Assembly: GCA_022836615.1 (NCBI GenBank)
Contig: MU405436.1
Location: 1-34,104, forward strand
Length of the DNA: 34,104 nt
Direction of reading: 5' to 3'
DNA from: Annulohypoxylon bovei var. microspora
Lineage: Eukaryota > Ascomycota > Sordariomycetes > Xylariales > Hypoxylaceae
Positions within the stretch are counted from its first letter, which is position 1. The number at the start of each line of letters is the position of its first letter. The position numbers and the translations under genes were made by a program. The notes under the pieces were generated by a model. The model was not told where the DNA came from, did not search any database, and saw only the letters and a list, made by a program, of their open reading frames with translations. Shown here piece after piece: positions 33,231 to 34,104 of this stretch.

Positions 33231-34104
33231 ATATTAATGCAAACTTTAAATTAATATAATTACATTAATTATTTATATATATTAAATAATTTAATTTATC
33301 GGTAAATATTTATATATTATTAATTTTTAAAATATTTTTTTTTTTATATATTATTTATAATTTATTTTATAACGTTATTTTTTATATTTTTTTTTTAATT
33401 TTTATTTTTTTAATAATTTTTACGGTATTATTAAATGGGTTATTTAAATTAATTAATTATAATATATTATTTTTTTAAAGTTTTAAATTTAATTTATAAA
33501 TAAATTAAAATTATTTAATTATTTATTATTTTTTAATTAAATTTTTTATTTATAAAAAAATTTTTCATGTTTTTATTATTTTATATATTAATAAAGTTAA
33601 ATTAATTTATTTATTAATTATTAATTAAGGATTTTTAAATGGTTTTTTATAAGGTTTTTTTAATTATAAAATTTTAAAAAATTTATTATAAAGTTTTTTT
33701 ATTAATGGTTTTAATATATTTACTTTTAAATTTTTATAAGGTTTATTTTTTTTTTTTTTTATTAATTAAATATATTATTAAATAAGTTAATTAAAAATTA
33801 ATATATTATTTTTAAAACCATTATTTATTAATTTTTATTAAAAAAGATTTTATTATAATAAAAAATAATGTAATAAAAAATTTAATTTACATTATTAATA
33901 TATTTTTATAATTTCATTTAATAAAACCGTTAATAAAGTTTAAAAACCATTAATAAGTTTACCATAAGGTTTAATAATGTATAATGATTTTATTTTTAAA
34001 AAAAGCTTTTTATTAAATTAAATAATTATTAATAATAAATATATGTTTATATAAAAATGTTAATTTATTAAATTTTATTTTATTTTCATTAATTAATTTA
34101 ATTT
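33231..34104. other. AT-rich degraded DNA, right end
   Basis: A return to nearly pure A+T, with long T-runs and TTAATTAA-type strings; G and C are even scarcer than elsewhere. No frames, repeats or structures could be supported. Confidence 0.55.

Noticed and set aside
33051..33254. 67-codon plus-strand frame in the GC-normal island
   Set aside because: It runs through the tRNA-like boxes and into AT-rich DNA, with no known domain; a chance frame is more likely.
1..34104. Mitochondrial DNA with GC clusters
   Set aside because: AT content and GC-rich hairpins recall yeast mitochondria, but no rRNA, tRNA or respiratory gene occurs in 34 kb, while nuclear transposon relics with RIP-type LTR divergence do.

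Overview
The window looks like nuclear DNA of a filamentous ascomycete (Pezizomycotina). It is a gene-poor, extremely AT-rich block made of transposable elements mutated by a process like repeat-induced point mutation (RIP). By eye the A+T content is well over 80 % for almost the whole length. Reading frames of known transposon proteins can still be followed on both strands, but they are cut by in-frame stops that are nearly always TAA, as expected when CAA (Gln) and TGG (Trp) codons are converted. I found no intact host gene, no rRNA, no complete tRNA and no CRISPR array.

Layout. (1) 1-2429: degenerate AT-rich DNA. (2) 2430-10179: an LTR retrotransposon bounded by two 298-bp direct LTRs. The LTRs differ at about 40 positions by hand count, all transitions, with no indels, which is the clearest RIP evidence here. 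(3) 8970-9690, inside that element: a 721-bp GC-normal, non-autonomous transposon with near-perfect 55-bp terminal inverted repeats and an exact 8-bp target duplication (TTAAATAA), so hAT-like. It is unmutated while its host is heavily mutated, so it arrived after RIP. (4) 10180-16080: RIP-degraded DNA with a 12-bp-period minisatellite (12520-12720) and an unidentified plus-strand protein relic (14478-14912). (5) About 16083-20040, minus strand: a RIP-killed Helitron Rep/helicase gene; the HUH-type Rep motif and the Pif1-type helicase motifs can be read in order. (6) 20040-26380: degraded DNA with another unidentified plus-strand relic (about 23532-23850) and a strong polypyrimidine tract. (7) About 26380-26900, plus strand: a Gag-like relic of a second LTR retrotransposon. 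(8) 28970-29230: a second 12-bp-period minisatellite. (9) About 32336-33230: a GC-normal, largely un-mutated island with hairpins, short direct repeats and tRNA-like (Pol III box) motifs. (10) 33231-34104: AT-rich DNA again.

The elements do not form a pathway. They form a layered record: a retrotransposon, a Helitron and others inserted, all were mutated, and then at least one small DNA transposon landed in the wreckage and kept its sequence. The most notable items are the foldback element at 8970-9690, the Helitron relic, and the unexplained island at 32336-33230.
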